DNA of 64,000 bases from NCBI GenBank assembly GCA_019084245.1, contig JAHRFE010000028.1:1-64000 (forward strand), read 5' to 3'. Under the pieces are notes generated by a model that ran no database searches, was not told the DNA's origin, and worked only from the letters and a program-made list of their open reading frames with translations. Each line of letters starts with the position of its first letter. Position 1 is the stretch's first letter. Below, piece by piece: positions 44,426-53,287 of the stretch. This DNA is from Hoeflea sp. (GTDB taxonomy: Bacteria > Pseudomonadota > Alphaproteobacteria > Rhizobiales > Rhizobiaceae). Made by a program: the position numbers and the translations under genes.

Positions 44426-45699
44426 CGGCACTCGTCTTTCTGGGCTCCCTGTTCGGGGCCATAAGCATCGGCGTCCCCATAGCGTTTTCGCTGCTGGTCT
44501 GCGCGATTGCCATGATGCTGCTGCTGGGCAATCTCGATGCCCAGATCATGGCGCAAAAGCTCATCGATGGCGCCGACAGCTATCCGCTGATGGCCATTCC
44601 CTTCTTCCTTCTCGCCGGCGAATTCATGAATGCTGGCGGCTTGTCCCGGCGCATCGTCAATGTTGCCCTGGCGCTGTTCGGCCACTTGCGCGGCGGCCTG
44701 GGATATGTGGTCATCGGCACCGGCCTGTTGCTGGCCAGCCTGTCGGGGTCGGCCATTGCCGATACGGCGACCCTTGCCGTGATGCTCATTCCGCTCATGC
44801 GCGAAGCTGGCTATCGGGTTGACCGTTCGGCGGGCCTCATGGCGGCCACGGGGATCATTGCGCCCATCATCCCCCCATCCGTGGGCTTTGTGGTGCTGGG
44901 TGTCACCGCCAACATTTCCATAGTTCGTCTGTTCATGGCGGGCATTGTTCCCGGCCTGCTCATGGCGCTCAGCCTTGTCATCGCGTGGTGGCTTGTTTCT
45001 CGCCACGACGACGTGGCGGTGTTGCCCAGAAAATCGGGCCGTGAAGTGCGCAAGAGTTTTCGTGAAGCCATCTGGGCGCTGTTTTTGCCCGTCATCATCA
45101 TCGGCGGCCTGCGATTCGGTATCTTCACGCCGACTGAAGCCGGTGTCGTCGCGGCGTTCTATGCACTGGTGATCAGCCTCGTCATCTACCGCGAACTGAC
45201 GCTCAAGGCCCTCTACAATGCCATTCTCAATGCCGGTCGCATGACCGCGGTGATCATGATCCTCGTGGCGGCATCAATGGTGACGGCTTTCCTGATCACC
45301 ATCGCCAATCTGCCAGGACAGCTTATGGGTGTCCTCGAACCGTTCATGGGATCGCCCATTCTGTTGATGGCCGTCATCGTGCTTACCGTCTTTGCCATCG
45401 GCATGGTGCTCGATTTCACGCCGGCTATCACCATCCTGGTGCCGGTGCTGCTTCCGATCATCGTGGCGGCAGGCATCGACCCCATCTATTTCGGCGTCAT
45501 GTTCATCATGACAGCAGCCGTAGGCATGATCACTCCGCCCGTCGGCGCAGTGCTCAACACCGTCTGCGGCGTCAGCCGGATCACTATGGACCAGGCCGTA
45601 AAGGGGGTGTTGCCATTCCTGTTGGCCGAGATTTTGGTGCTGGCATTGCTTGTGCTTTTCCCGGCCATCGTCACCGTCCCCGCAGCCTGGTTCATGTAA
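44422..45699 (+). CDS. TRAP transporter large permease (DctM family)
   Basis: The 425-residue membrane protein is the transport channel of the TRAP system. It has about 12 helices and family motifs: PIAFSLLVCAIAMMLLLGNL, AIPFFLLAGEFMNAGGLSRR, PIIPPSVGFVVLGVTANISI and GMITPPVGAVLNTVCGVSRI. The start is GTG at 44422, overlapping the small-permease stop (GTGA). It is Na+-coupled in known relatives. Confidence 0.95.
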   Translation: MTALVFLGSLFGAISIGVPIAFSLLVCAIAMMLLLGNLDAQIMAQKLIDGADSYPLMAIPFFLLAGEFMNAGGLSRRIVNVALALFGHLRGGLGYVVIGTGLLLASLSGSAIADTATLAVMLIPLMREAGYRVDRSAGLMAATGIIAPIIPPSVGFVVLGVTANISIVRLFMAGIVPGLLMALSLVIAWWLVSRHDDVAVLPRKSGREVRKSFREAIWALFLPVIIIGGLRFGIFTPTEAGVVAAFYALVISLVIYRELTLKALYNAILNAGRMTAVIMILVAASMVTAFLITIANLPGQLMGVLEPFMGSPILLMAVIVLTVFAIGMVLDFTPAITILVPVLLPIIVAAGIDPIYFGVMFIMTAAVGMITPPVGAVLNTVCGVSRITMDQAVKGVLPFLLAEILVLALLVLFPAIVTVPAAWFM

Positions 45700-45728
45700 A
45701 TCTGTCAATCCACAGGAGGAGACTACCC

Positions 45729-46718
45729 ATGAAGAAACTACTCGCCGCACTGGCCATGACGACCCTACTTGCCGCCGCTTCGGCCGTATCGGCGCAGGAG
45801 GCCCGACTGGGCTATGTTCCCATCCCGGATCACCCGGTCGGAAAGGGCTCAATCCGCTTCGCCGAACTGGTCTCAGAAAAGACCGATGGCCGTATCACCA
45901 TCGAAACCTTCGGCAACGGCGTATTGGGCAACGAGCCGCAGATGCAGTCTTCCCTGCAGGGCGGATTTCTCGACGTCATGGTCGGCCCGACTTCCAACCT
46001 CGTAGGGACCATACCCGAATTCCTGATCTTCGATCTGCCGTTCTTCTACGCCGATTTCGACGCTGTCGATGCGGTCACTGATGGTCGGGTTGGCGACACT
46101 CTTTTCGCCAAGCTTGAAGAGATGGGACTTGTCGGCCTTGCCTACTGGGATAATGGCTTCCGCCACATGACCAACGCGATCCGGCCAATCAACACGGTCG
46201 AAGACATGGCCGGCCTCAAGATCCGCGTCATCCCCAATCCCTTGTTCATCAGCACGTTCGAGGCATTGGGCACCAACCCCATCCCGCTGCCTTATCCCGA
46301 GCTCTACAATGCGCTCGAAAGCAACACTGTAGATGCACAGGAAACCCCCGTTGGGTTGATCTATTCTTCCAAATTCTACGAAGTCCAGGATCATCTCGCA
46401 CTCACTGGCCACGTCTATACGCCTTACGTGCTGCTGGCGAGCAAGAAGTGGTTCGATGGTCTCGCAGAGGAAGATCAGAAAAGGGTGATGGAAGCCGCCC
46501 AGGAGTCGGCTGAATACCAGCGGTCTCTCTCGCGCGACGACGCCGATCGTCTCACCGGCCTGCTTGAAGAAGAAGGCATGAAGGTAACGCGACTCTCGGA
46601 AGAGGAAATGACCAAGCTGCGCGACGCCGTGGCCCCGGTCGTAGCTGAATTCTCCGAGACCATCGGTACCGAACTGGTCGAACAGGCCCGCGAAGACATG
46701 GCCAACGACGCCAACTAA
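45729..46718 (+). CDS. TRAP transporter substrate-binding protein (DctP family)
   Basis: The 329-residue periplasmic protein has a Sec signal (MKKLLAALAMTTLLAAASAV, cleaved near SAQE) and DctP motifs such as FAELVSEKTDGRITIETFGN, VEDMAGLKIRVIPNPLFIST and YNALESNTVDAQETPVGLIY. The conserved Arg in LKIRV normally binds a carboxylate of the substrate. AGGAGGAG precedes the ATG. The substrate is probably an organic or sugar acid, by family and neighbours. Confidence 0.94.
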   Translation: MKKLLAALAMTTLLAAASAVSAQEARLGYVPIPDHPVGKGSIRFAELVSEKTDGRITIETFGNGVLGNEPQMQSSLQGGFLDVMVGPTSNLVGTIPEFLIFDLPFFYADFDAVDAVTDGRVGDTLFAKLEEMGLVGLAYWDNGFRHMTNAIRPINTVEDMAGLKIRVIPNPLFISTFEALGTNPIPLPYPELYNALESNTVDAQETPVGLIYSSKFYEVQDHLALTGHVYTPYVLLASKKWFDGLAEEDQKRVMEAAQESAEYQRSLSRDDADRLTGLLEEEGMKVTRLSEEEMTKLRDAVAPVVAEFSETIGTELVEQAREDMANDAN

Positions 46719-46726
46719 ACCCAACG

Positions 46727-46748
46727 GGGCCGGGCAATGGCCCGGCCC
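46727..46748 (+). terminator. Hairpin between TRAP binding protein and GguC genes
   Basis: GGGCCGGGC (46727-46735) and GCCCGGCCC (46740-46748) form a 9-bp stem with a 4-nt loop. There is no strong T-tract, so partial termination or mRNA protection after the binding-protein gene is likely. Confidence 0.55.
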
Positions 46749-46775
46749 TACCTCTCGATATGACCGGAGTAAAAA

Positions 46776-47774
46776 ATGCGACTGATTCAGTTCGAAACCA
46801 CCAATGGCACGCGCGCAGTAGGCGTTGTCTCTCCCGAGGGCATTGCGCAGCTCAACGATGTGACATCAACGCGGGATCTGGCGCTTGAGGCAATCGGGCG
46901 CAAGCAGACGATTGCAGAGCGCGTGGCGGCCCTTGGTACGGGTGAGATCCATGATTACGATGCCCTTCTCAGCTCCGGCCGCGTCCTGGCTCCACTCGAT
47001 CATCCCGATGCTGCCCACTGCGTCATTGCAGGCACAGGCCTCACTCATATCGGAAGCGCTGCATCGCGCAGCAAGATGCATACTGCGACGGCCGATGCCG
47101 ACGAGGCCGAACTCAACGATTCCATGAAGATGTTCAAATGGGGCGTCGACGGCGGCAAGCCCGGCAATGGTGCTCCCGGCGTTCAGCCTGAGTGGTTCTA
47201 CAAGGGTGACGGCTCCATCGTAGCACGGCCAGGCGAGGACTTTCCGGTCCCCGACTTTGCCGATGACGAAGGTGAAGAGCCCGAAGTTGTCGGACTGTAT
47301 GTGATCGGCGACGACGGCCGGCCGTACCGCGTCGGGTTTGCCATCGGCAATGAGGCGACCGATCACGTCATGGAAAAGAAGAACTACCTCTATCTGGCCC
47401 ATGCCAAACTGCGGCACTGCTCTTTCGGCCCGGAACTGCGCGTCGGCGAATTGCCCTCTCACGTGGAGGGAACCGTCCGCATCCGGCGCAACGGCGCCGT
47501 GGTCTGGGAAAAGCCGTTTCCAACGGGCGAAGACAACATGTCCCACTCGATCGCCAACCTCGAGTATCACCATTTCAAGTACAACCAGTTCCTCCGCCCC
47601 GGCGATGTCCACGTCCAGTTCCTGGGCACTTCGGTCGCCTCGTTCGGCGACGGCATCAAGACCGAGGACGGCGACGTCTTCGAGATCGAGATTCCCGAGT
47701 TCGGACGCCCGCTGATCAATGGCACGCGGCGCGTTCAGGAGACCCTCAAGATGGGGTCAATTCAGGCGCTTTAA
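46776..47774 (+). CDS. FAH-superfamily protein of the GguC/AraD1 type
   Basis: The 332-residue protein resembles the GguC/AraD1/XylX branch of the fumarylacetoacetate-hydrolase superfamily. Members dehydrate 2-keto-3-deoxy-pentonates (for example XylX in the Weimberg pathway). Visible segments are IAGTGLTHIGSAASRSKMHT, FAIGNEATDHVMEKKNYLYL and FGPELRVGELPSHVEGTVRI. Acidic metal ligands are expected in the GPELR and ATDH regions, though I did not align them. With the aldehyde dehydrogenase at 49060 it suggests conversion of a keto-deoxy sugar acid to 2-ketoglutarate semialdehyde. Specific activity is inferred. Confidence 0.82.
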   Translation: MRLIQFETTNGTRAVGVVSPEGIAQLNDVTSTRDLALEAIGRKQTIAERVAALGTGEIHDYDALLSSGRVLAPLDHPDAAHCVIAGTGLTHIGSAASRSKMHTATADADEAELNDSMKMFKWGVDGGKPGNGAPGVQPEWFYKGDGSIVARPGEDFPVPDFADDEGEEPEVVGLYVIGDDGRPYRVGFAIGNEATDHVMEKKNYLYLAHAKLRHCSFGPELRVGELPSHVEGTVRIRRNGAVVWEKPFPTGEDNMSHSIANLEYHHFKYNQFLRPGDVHVQFLGTSVASFGDGIKTEDGDVFEIEIPEFGRPLINGTRRVQETLKMGSIQAL

Positions 47775-47835
47775 AGCGTCCCCGCATCAGTGGTCCCGCC
47801 CTCTTGCACGCGGGCCACGAAGTCATCGCCTGGCA

Positions 47836-47859
47836 GGGCTCCGCTTCAACGCGGAGCCC
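47836..47859 (+). terminator. Hairpin upstream of the Fe-ADH gene
   Basis: GGGCTCCGC (47836-47844) and GCGGAGCCC (47851-47859) form a 9-bp stem with a 6-nt loop, between the GguC-like and Fe-ADH genes. It has no T-tract, and might attenuate or stabilise the messenger. Confidence 0.45.
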
Positions 47860-47906
47860 GAAAAGGCGCAAGCAAACCGGATAGTCACTCCAGCCCAAGG
47901 CCCGTC

Positions 47907-49031
47907 ATGTCGTTGATCACATATCTTACGGAAATCGAATTCGGCGCTGGCAGTGTCGGCGAGCTTGAAAAGCATCTTGTGCGTCTCGGTATCCGCCGCC
48001 CGTTGATCATCAGCGACCACGGCATCAAGGCCGCCGGGCTGCTTGACAGCGTTACCAGCCGGATCGAGGCGGATTGCCCCGTCTTTCTCGACGTACCCAC
48101 AAACCCGACCGAGGCCGCCACACTGGCTGCCGTCGAAGTGTACGCCGCCCATCAGTGCGACGGGCTCGTGGCGCTTGGCGGCGGCTCGCCCATCGATCTG
48201 GCCAAGGGGGTTGCGCTGATGGCCACGCACGACAGATCGCTGGCGACCTATGCGCTCATTGAAGGCGGGCTGCAGGCGATCACGGCGAAAGTGGCGCCTG
48301 TGATCGCCATTCCAACCACAGCGGGCACCGGCGCCGAAGTCGGACGTGCCGCATTGATCACGCTTGAGGATGGGCGCAAGCTGGGGTTCGTCAGCCCCCA
48401 TCTGATCCCCAAATGCGCCATATGCGATCCCGAGCTCACCTTGGGGCTGCCGAAAAAACTGACCGCGGCGACGGCGCTCGACGCCTTGTCCCATTGCCTG
48501 GAGACCTACCTCTCGCCGCGATACAATCCGCCGGCCGAAGCAATCGCGCTGGATGGCGCGACCCGCATCTGGACCAATGTGGTCACGGCGTTTGAAGATG
48601 GCAGCAATCTCGATGCGCGCACGGAGCTGATGATGGGGTCGCTTCAGGGGGGATTGACCTTCCAGAAAGGCCTCGGCGCCATCCATGCCTTGTCCCACGC
48701 CCTGGGTGGATTGCGCGAGCTGGGGCTGCATCACGGCACACTCAACGCCATCCTGCTGCCTGGCGTCATGCGCATCAATCGCGATGCGGCGCCTCAGAAG
48801 ATGGCCCGGATTGAACACGCCCTCGGCATCAAGGATGGGGGCCTGGCTGCCACTCTTGCCGATCTCAATGCCCGCCTGGAAATCCCCAAAGGGCTCCGCA
48901 GCCTCGGTGTGGGCGACCAACATGTCGATTATGTCATCGAGCGGGCCATGGCTGACCACAGCCATGCAACCAATCCGCGCCCTCTGACCGCCGAACAGTA
49001 CCGACATCTGATCCTGGAAACCATGATCTGA
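47907..49031 (+). CDS. Iron-containing alcohol dehydrogenase
   Basis: The 374-residue group III (Fe-dependent) alcohol dehydrogenase has the NAD-binding [13 protein letters not shown], the segment [16 protein letters not shown], and the metal-binding pattern D192ALSHCLE (Asp192, His196), [10 protein letters not shown] (His260) and LHHGTLNAI (His276). The start at ATG 47907 is preceded by AAGG. Earlier in-frame codons (47790) encode non-family sequence. The substrate is unknown, and the position beside GguC and a ketoglutarate-semialdehyde-type dehydrogenase suggests a sugar-acid intermediate. Confidence 0.9.
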   Translation: MSLITYLTEIEFGAGSVGELEKHLVRLGIRRPLIISDHGIKAAGLLDSVTSRIEADCPVFLDVPTNPTEAATLAAVEVYAAHQCDGLVALGGGSPIDLAKGVALMATHDRSLATYALIEGGLQAITAKVAPVIAIPTTAGTGAEVGRAALITLEDGRKLGFVSPHLIPKCAICDPELTLGLPKKLTAATALDALSHCLETYLSPRYNPPAEAIALDGATRIWTNVVTAFEDGSNLDARTELMMGSLQGGLTFQKGLGAIHALSHALGGLRELGLHHGTLNAILLPGVMRINRDAAPQKMARIEHALGIKDGGLAATLADLNARLEIPKGLRSLGVGDQHVDYVIERAMADHSHATNPRPLTAEQYRHLILETMI

Positions 49032-49059
49032 TTGGGCAAAACCCGTCAAAGGAGATCCC

Positions 49060-50592
49060 ATGAGTTTTGCACCGCACGGCAAGCATTTGATTGCAGGGGA
49101 ATGGGTTGAAGGGGCCGACACGTTTGCGTCCGAGCCCTCCAGCGGCCCCTCGCATCAGTTTTCAGTGGGAACGCCAGAGCTTGTGGACAGGGCGGTCAGG
49201 GCGGCCGAAGAGGCATTTGGGAGCTATGGCTATTCTTCCCGTGAGGACCGTGCCGCGTTCCTGAACGCCATTGCCGACGAGATCGAAGCCCGCGCCGAGG
49301 CGATCACCGAAATCGGCAGCCAGGAAAGTGGCCTGCCAGAGGCCCGGCTCAATGGCGAGCGTGGTCGCACGACGGGACAATTGCGCCTGTTTGCCACCCA
49401 CATCCTCAAGGGCGATTATCTCGACCGCCGGCAGGACGAAGCGCTGCCCGACCGCCAGCCCGCGCCGCGCCCTGACTTAAGAATGGTCCAGCGCCCGATC
49501 GGACCCGTGGCCGTGTTCGGCGCGTCCAACTTCCCGCTGGCCTTTTCCACCGCCGGCGGCGATACCGCAGCGGCGCTGGCTGCCGGGTGCCCGGTTGTGG
49601 TCAAGGGCCATTCCGCGCATCCGGGCACCGGAGAGATCGTTGCCGAAGCCATTCATGCCGCGCGCGAAAAGCTCGGACTGCATCCCGGGATCTTCGCGCT
49701 GATTCAGGGCGGCAACCGTGAAGTCGGACAGGCACTCGTGCAGCATCCCTTGATCAAGGCCGTCGGGTTCACCGGCTCGCTCGGCGGTGGACGTGCGCTC
49801 TACGATCTGTGTGCGGCCCGCCCGGAGCCGATCCCGTTCTTCGGCGAGCTGGGTTCGGTCAACCCGATGTTCTTGCTGCCCGAGGCGCTCAAGGCACGCG
49901 GACCCGAGATCGGCAAGGGCTGGTCCGGATCGCTGACCATGGGGGCAGGGCAATTCTGCACCAATCCCGGCATTGCCATCCTCATCGACGGACCCGAGGC
50001 CGACGCCTTTGTTGAAGCGACGAAGGCAGCGCTTTCCGGTGTCGGGCCCCAAACCATGCTGACCGACGGGATCGCCAAAGCCTTCCGCTCGGGCCGCGAC
50101 AGGATCGCCGGCACTGGCGCAGTGCGCGAACTGCTCACCTCGACCTCTGATCCGCGCAAAGCCACGCCCTGTCTGTTCGAGACCACGGGGGCGGAATGGC
50201 TTGCAAATCATGAGCTGGGCGAGGAAGTTTTCGGCCCGCTCGGGCTTGTCGTACGGGTGAAGGACGAAGCCGAAATGCGCACCATCGCCCGCAGCCTGGA
50301 GGGCCAGCTCACCTGCACGCTGCATCTCGATGCGGGCGATTGCGAACTGGGCAAGAGCCTGATGCCGATCCTCGAGCGGAAGGCCGGTCGCGTTCTCGCC
50401 AACGGCTTTCCGACGGGTGTGGAAGTTGCCGATGCGATGGTCCATGGCGGTCCGTTCCCGGCCTCGACCAATTTCGGGCACACTTCTGTGGGGACCCTTT
50501 CGATCCGCCGCTTCCTGAGACCCGTTTGCTACCAGAACATGCCGGAGGACCTGCTGCCGGCCGATCTGTGTCATAGGGGGGTCAAAATTTGA
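49060..50592 (+). CDS. Ketoglutarate-semialdehyde-type aldehyde dehydrogenase with altered C-terminus
   Basis: The 510-residue ALDH matches the 2,5-dioxopentanoate (alpha-ketoglutarate semialdehyde) dehydrogenase group: FGASNFPLAFSTAGGDTAAA, FGELGSVNPMF (catalytic Glu263), MGAGQFCTNPG (catalytic Cys300). It would oxidise the semialdehyde to 2-ketoglutarate. The last residues diverge: after MPEDLLPADL the family normally continues with RDGN-type residues, but here CHRGVKI runs into an insertion-sequence-like region. The active site is unaffected, so the enzyme is probably functional. AAAGGAG precedes the ATG. Confidence 0.92.
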   Translation: MSFAPHGKHLIAGEWVEGADTFASEPSSGPSHQFSVGTPELVDRAVRAAEEAFGSYGYSSREDRAAFLNAIADEIEARAEAITEIGSQESGLPEARLNGERGRTTGQLRLFATHILKGDYLDRRQDEALPDRQPAPRPDLRMVQRPIGPVAVFGASNFPLAFSTAGGDTAAALAAGCPVVVKGHSAHPGTGEIVAEAIHAAREKLGLHPGIFALIQGGNREVGQALVQHPLIKAVGFTGSLGGGRALYDLCAARPEPIPFFGELGSVNPMFLLPEALKARGPEIGKGWSGSLTMGAGQFCTNPGIAILIDGPEADAFVEATKAALSGVGPQTMLTDGIAKAFRSGRDRIAGTGAVRELLTSTSDPRKATPCLFETTGAEWLANHELGEEVFGPLGLVVRVKDEAEMRTIARSLEGQLTCTLHLDAGDCELGKSLMPILERKAGRVLANGFPTGVEVADAMVHGGPFPASTNFGHTSVGTLSIRRFLRPVCYQNMPEDLLPADLCHRGVKI

Positions 50593-50780
50593 CCTTGCCC
50601 CCAGGTTTTATCCAGCATTGAGTTCGTTTCCGGCGTTGGTGAAGTGCCCCCCGATTTTGGATCGGCCCGAACCGGAACTTTCGGGGGCACGTCACACCAC
50701 TCCGTCCGGCGCAGGACTTCCAGGCGAATGGTAGGTAAACGGTAGAGAACCTGGCGATGCAACATGGTTGACACCAATCG
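50572..50780. mobile_element. Insertion-sequence-like scar between ALDH and tRNA-Phe
   Basis: No transposase is present. The region has a near-palindrome GGTCAAAATTTGACC (50580-50594) inside GGGGG/CCCCC arms, and an inverted repeat GTGCCCCCCGA (50644-50654) / TTCGGGGGCAC (50680-50690). Such G/C-run terminal repeats are typical of insertion-sequence ends. A 68-codon minus-strand frame crosses it without family. I read it as a decayed IS end that replaced the extreme 3' end of the dehydrogenase gene. Confidence 0.4.
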
Positions 50781-50823
50781 GTTGACAGCGAAGCAGCAAG
50801 ATATTGATTTTATTGAGGCTGAA

Positions 50824-50899
50824 TGGTGCCCGGAGGCGGATTTGAACCACCGACACGCGGATTTTCAATCCGCTGCTCTACCAACTGAGCTATCCGGGC
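50824..50899 (-). tRNA. tRNA-Phe (GAA)
   Basis: The 76-nt cloverleaf begins GCCCGGATAGCTCAGTTGG. The acceptor stem pairs GCCCGGA with TCCGGGC, the anticodon loop contains GAA (TTGAAAA context), the T-arm has GTTCAAATC, and CCA is encoded. It lies downstream of yacG. Its 3' end faces the catabolic cassette, which is the usual side for island integration. Confidence 0.97.
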
Positions 50900-50977
50900 A
50901 TCTCACCGGAACGAGGGGGTGACCCCGGTTCCAGATGCTTGCCGGTGAAGGAGTTTTCCAACGCCGAAAGCGAGCGG

Positions 50978-51005
50978 GTTATAACATCTTGAAAGGCCCT
51001 GTCCA
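50978..51005 (-). promoter_or_regulatory. Promoter of tRNA-Phe
   Basis: On the minus strand TGGACA (51000-51005) and TATAAC (50978-50983) are separated by 16 nt, about 80 nt upstream of the tRNA 5' end. This is a sigma-70-type pair. The remainder of 50900-51162 contains no gene. Confidence 0.6.
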
Positions 51006-51162
51006 GCACCCTTTCTCGGCTTTTTTCACCATGGGAGGAAGAAAACGAATAGGGGCTTCCCAACGCAGGATCGCAAGGCCCGGAACTTGCGCTAAACAGG
51101 GGGGCGGGAATGGATCCCTGCGTCCAGCGCGGCCCTCGCACGGCAGGCTCACACCCCGGCTT

Positions 51163-51363
51163 TCAGCCGCGGTCGTCGAAATCCTCGTCCTGATTGTCCT
51201 CGACCTCTGTCACCGGAATGGCGTAGCCGCCGACCAGCCAGCGGTTGAGGTCGACGGCGCGGCAGCGCTCGGAGCAGAACGGATAGCTGTCGCGGGTCGA
51301 CGGACGCCCACATTCCGGGCATGGCTGCGCCCTGCGCAACGGGGTCACCTTGCTGTCGGTCAT
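51163..51363 (-). CDS. yacG: DNA gyrase inhibitor YacG
   Basis: YacG is a small zinc protein that binds GyrB. The 66-residue product has the four-Cys zinc pattern CPECGRP (Cx2C) and FCSERCRAVDLNRWL (Cx3C), then a GGYAIP stretch and an acidic tail (EDNQDEDFDDRG). I start at ATG 51363, 5 nt after the maf stop. An earlier ATG at 51408 lies within maf and is rejected. Position after maf is conserved in rhizobia. Confidence 0.94.
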   Translation of the reverse strand: MTDSKVTPLRRAQPCPECGRPSTRDSYPFCSERCRAVDLNRWLVGGYAIPVTEVEDNQDEDFDDRG

Positions 51364-51367
51364 GTGT

Positions 51368-51988
51368 TCAACCCTCAAGCCATTTGAAGTGGACATCGTA
51401 GCCTTCACCGGTCAGAAGGCCAACCGTCTCGTAGAGCGGCAGGCCGACCACATTGGTGTAGGATCCGACCAGCTTGACCACGAAGGTCCCCGCGAGGCCC
51501 TGGATGGCGTAGCCGCCGGCCTTGCCGCGCCATTGGCCTGATGCCAGATAACTCTCTATCTCGACCTTGGAGAGACGCTTGAAGCGCACCCTTGTCTCGA
51601 CGATTTTCTGACGGATGGTGTGGTCCGGCGTCACAAGGCAGATGCCGGTGAAGACACGGTGGCTGCGGCCTGACAAGAGATAGAGGCCGTTCGACGCCTC
51701 GTCGAGCTGCTCGGCCTTGGGCAGAATGCGCCGGCCGACGGCGACCACGGTGTCGGCCGAGAGGATGTAGGCATCCTTCCAGGCCGGATCGAGGCGTGTT
51801 TCCTTCAGCGCCGCTTCCGCCTTCTCGCGCGACAGCCTCCGCGCCAGCGAGCGCGGGTGTTCCGAGCGCTGGGGCGTCTCGTCAAGATCCATCGGCATCA
51901 GCCTGTCCGGCGCAATCCCGCCCTGGGCGAGCAGTTCAAGCCTGCGCGGCGAACCGGATGCGAGGATCAGTTTTTGTGAACGCGCCAT
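51368..51988 (-). CDS. maf: Maf-family nucleotide pyrophosphatase
   Basis: Maf proteins hydrolyse non-canonical or pyrimidine nucleoside triphosphates. The 206-residue product has the N-terminal [11 protein letters not shown] motif, the DETP motif ([10 protein letters not shown]), and [15 protein letters not shown] and [11 protein letters not shown] of the family. It starts 20 nt downstream of infA and precedes yacG, the standard rhizobial order. Confidence 0.95.
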   Translation of the reverse strand: MARSQKLILASGSPRRLELLAQGGIAPDRLMPMDLDETPQRSEHPRSLARRLSREKAEAALKETRLDPAWKDAYILSADTVVAVGRRILPKAEQLDEASNGLYLLSGRSHRVFTGICLVTPDHTIRQKIVETRVRFKRLSKVEIESYLASGQWRGKAGGYAIQGLAGTFVVKLVGSYTNVVGLPLYETVGLLTGEGYDVHFKWLEG

Positions 51989-52007
51989 CGGACGGCCTCA
52001 CCAACGC

Positions 52008-52226
52008 TTACTTGAAGCGATAGGTGATGCGGCCCTTTGTCAGATCGTAAGGCGTCATCTCGACCAGCACCTTGTCGCCTGCGAGAACGCGGATGCGGTT
52101 CTTGCGCATGCGGCCTGCGGTGTGCGCAATGATCTCATGCTCGTTTTCGAGCTTCACCCGAAAGGTTGCGTTCGGCAGCAGTTCGGTGACCACGCCCGGG
52201 AATTCGAGGACTTCTTCTTTCGCCAT
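52008..52226 (-). CDS. infA: Translation initiation factor IF-1
   Basis: IF-1 binds the ribosomal A site during initiation. The 72-residue product is full-length and highly conserved: [20 protein letters not shown], then [20 protein letters not shown] and [20 protein letters not shown]. It is the gene before maf. Confidence 0.98.
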   Translation of the reverse strand: MAKEEVLEFPGVVTELLPNATFRVKLENEHEIIAHTAGRMRKNRIRVLAGDKVLVEMTPYDLTKGRITYRFK

Positions 52227-52328
52227 TCAGTGTCTGTCTTTCCAGTTGAAAGGGGCGGCGCAAAATGCACTGGCCCGAAATTTGGCCGGAACCTACACAA
52301 TGACAAGCGATTTGTGAACCAAATTGAT

Positions 52329-52799
52329 TCAACCGCCCGCATGGGGTCGCGACCAGCCCTTGCCCGAGCTGATCCGCTGTCTGAGCATGTCGCGGACCTC
52401 GCGATAGGCATCGAGAATGCGTTCACGGGTCCCCGTGGCCACCGTCGGGTCCGGCGTCGGCCAGTAGATCACCTCCACCGCATTGCTGCGGGTCAGTTCC
52501 AAGGCCCGGTGATGGGCTTCGGGCGCCAGGGTGACGATGACATCGAAATAGTCATCCTCAAGCTCATCAAGCGTCTGCGGCTGCCGCTGCCCGAGATCGA
52601 GGCCGATTTCGGCCAGAACCGTATCGACGAAGGGATCGCGCTCGCCCGGACGGACGCCTGCGGAGGCGATATAGGTTCCCGCGGGGAGCACCGACCGGGC
52701 AATGATCTCGGCCATCGGCGAGCGGATCGAGTTCATGCCGCAGACGAACAGAAGCGCGCCGGGCGTGGATCCCGAGGGGGCCGGGCTCATGTCCGCCAT
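52329..52799 (-). CDS. Low-molecular-weight protein tyrosine phosphatase-like protein
   Basis: The 156-residue product has the CX5R phosphatase loop C20GMNSIR26 followed by SPMAEII, as in low-molecular-weight phosphatases and arsenate-reductase-like relatives. The family general-acid region is represented by PTPDPT near residue 115. The substrate is unknown. It is cotranscribed in the rhizobial order hisD-UPF0262-phosphatase-infA, 8 nt after the UPF0262 stop. Confidence 0.9.
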   Translation of the reverse strand: MADMSPAPSGSTPGALLFVCGMNSIRSPMAEIIARSVLPAGTYIASAGVRPGERDPFVDTVLAEIGLDLGQRQPQTLDELEDDYFDVIVTLAPEAHHRALELTRSNAVEVIYWPTPDPTVATGTRERILDAYREVRDMLRQRISSGKGWSRPHAGG

Positions 52800-52807
52800 G
52801 GCGGTTC

Positions 52808-53287
52808 CTATCCGCGCCAGTGCAGCACGCAGACGAGCGTGAACAGCCGCCGGGCGGTATCAAAATCCATCCTGATCTTGCCTTCCAGCCTGTCCATCAA
52901 CGTTTGCGAGCCTTCATTGTGGATACCGCGCCGGCCCATGTCGATGGCCTCGATCTGGCTCGGCGTGGAGGAGCGGATCGCCTCGTAATAGCTCTCGCAG
53001 ATCATGAAATAGTCCTTCACGATGCGGCGAAACGGCGTCAGCGAAAGAATGTGCGTGGCAACCGGCTGATCGGCCTGGGTGGAAATGGAAAACACCAGCT
53101 TGGCTTCGATCAGCGACAGCTTGAGCTTGTAGGGTCCGTTGTCATGGCCGACCGGCTCGAAACTGTTTTCCTCGATCAGGTCGAAAATGGCGACCGCGCG
53201 TTCGTGCTCCACATCGGGGGTGGCGCGGCCGATGGTTTCATCCAGGACCACATCCGAGAGCCGTTTTGTGTCCTCCGCCGCCGTCAT
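52808..53287 (-). CDS. UPF0262 family protein
   Basis: This 159-residue cytosolic protein of the conserved alphaproteobacterial UPF0262 family has unknown function. Recognisable stretches are [40 protein letters not shown] and [20 protein letters not shown]. The start overlaps the hisD stop by 4 nt. It keeps the hisD neighbourhood seen in rhizobia. Confidence 0.93.
   Translation of the reverse strand: MTAAEDTKRLSDVVLDETIGRATPDVEHERAVAIFDLIEENSFEPVGHDNGPYKLKLSLIEAKLVFSISTQADQPVATHILSLTPFRRIVKDYFMICESYYEAIRSSTPSQIEAIDMGRRGIHNEGSQTLMDRLEGKIRMDFDTARRLFTLVCVLHWRG

Noticed and set aside
50571-50777. A 68-codon minus-strand frame as a transposase remnant
   Set aside because: Its sequence shows no recognisable transposase domain. 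I report only the DNA-level IS-like repeats.
50824-50899. Attachment-site duplication of the tRNA-Phe 3' end elsewhere in the window
   Set aside because: I saw no second copy of the tRNA 3' segment on reading the 35-50 kb region, so an integrase-type island cannot be claimed.
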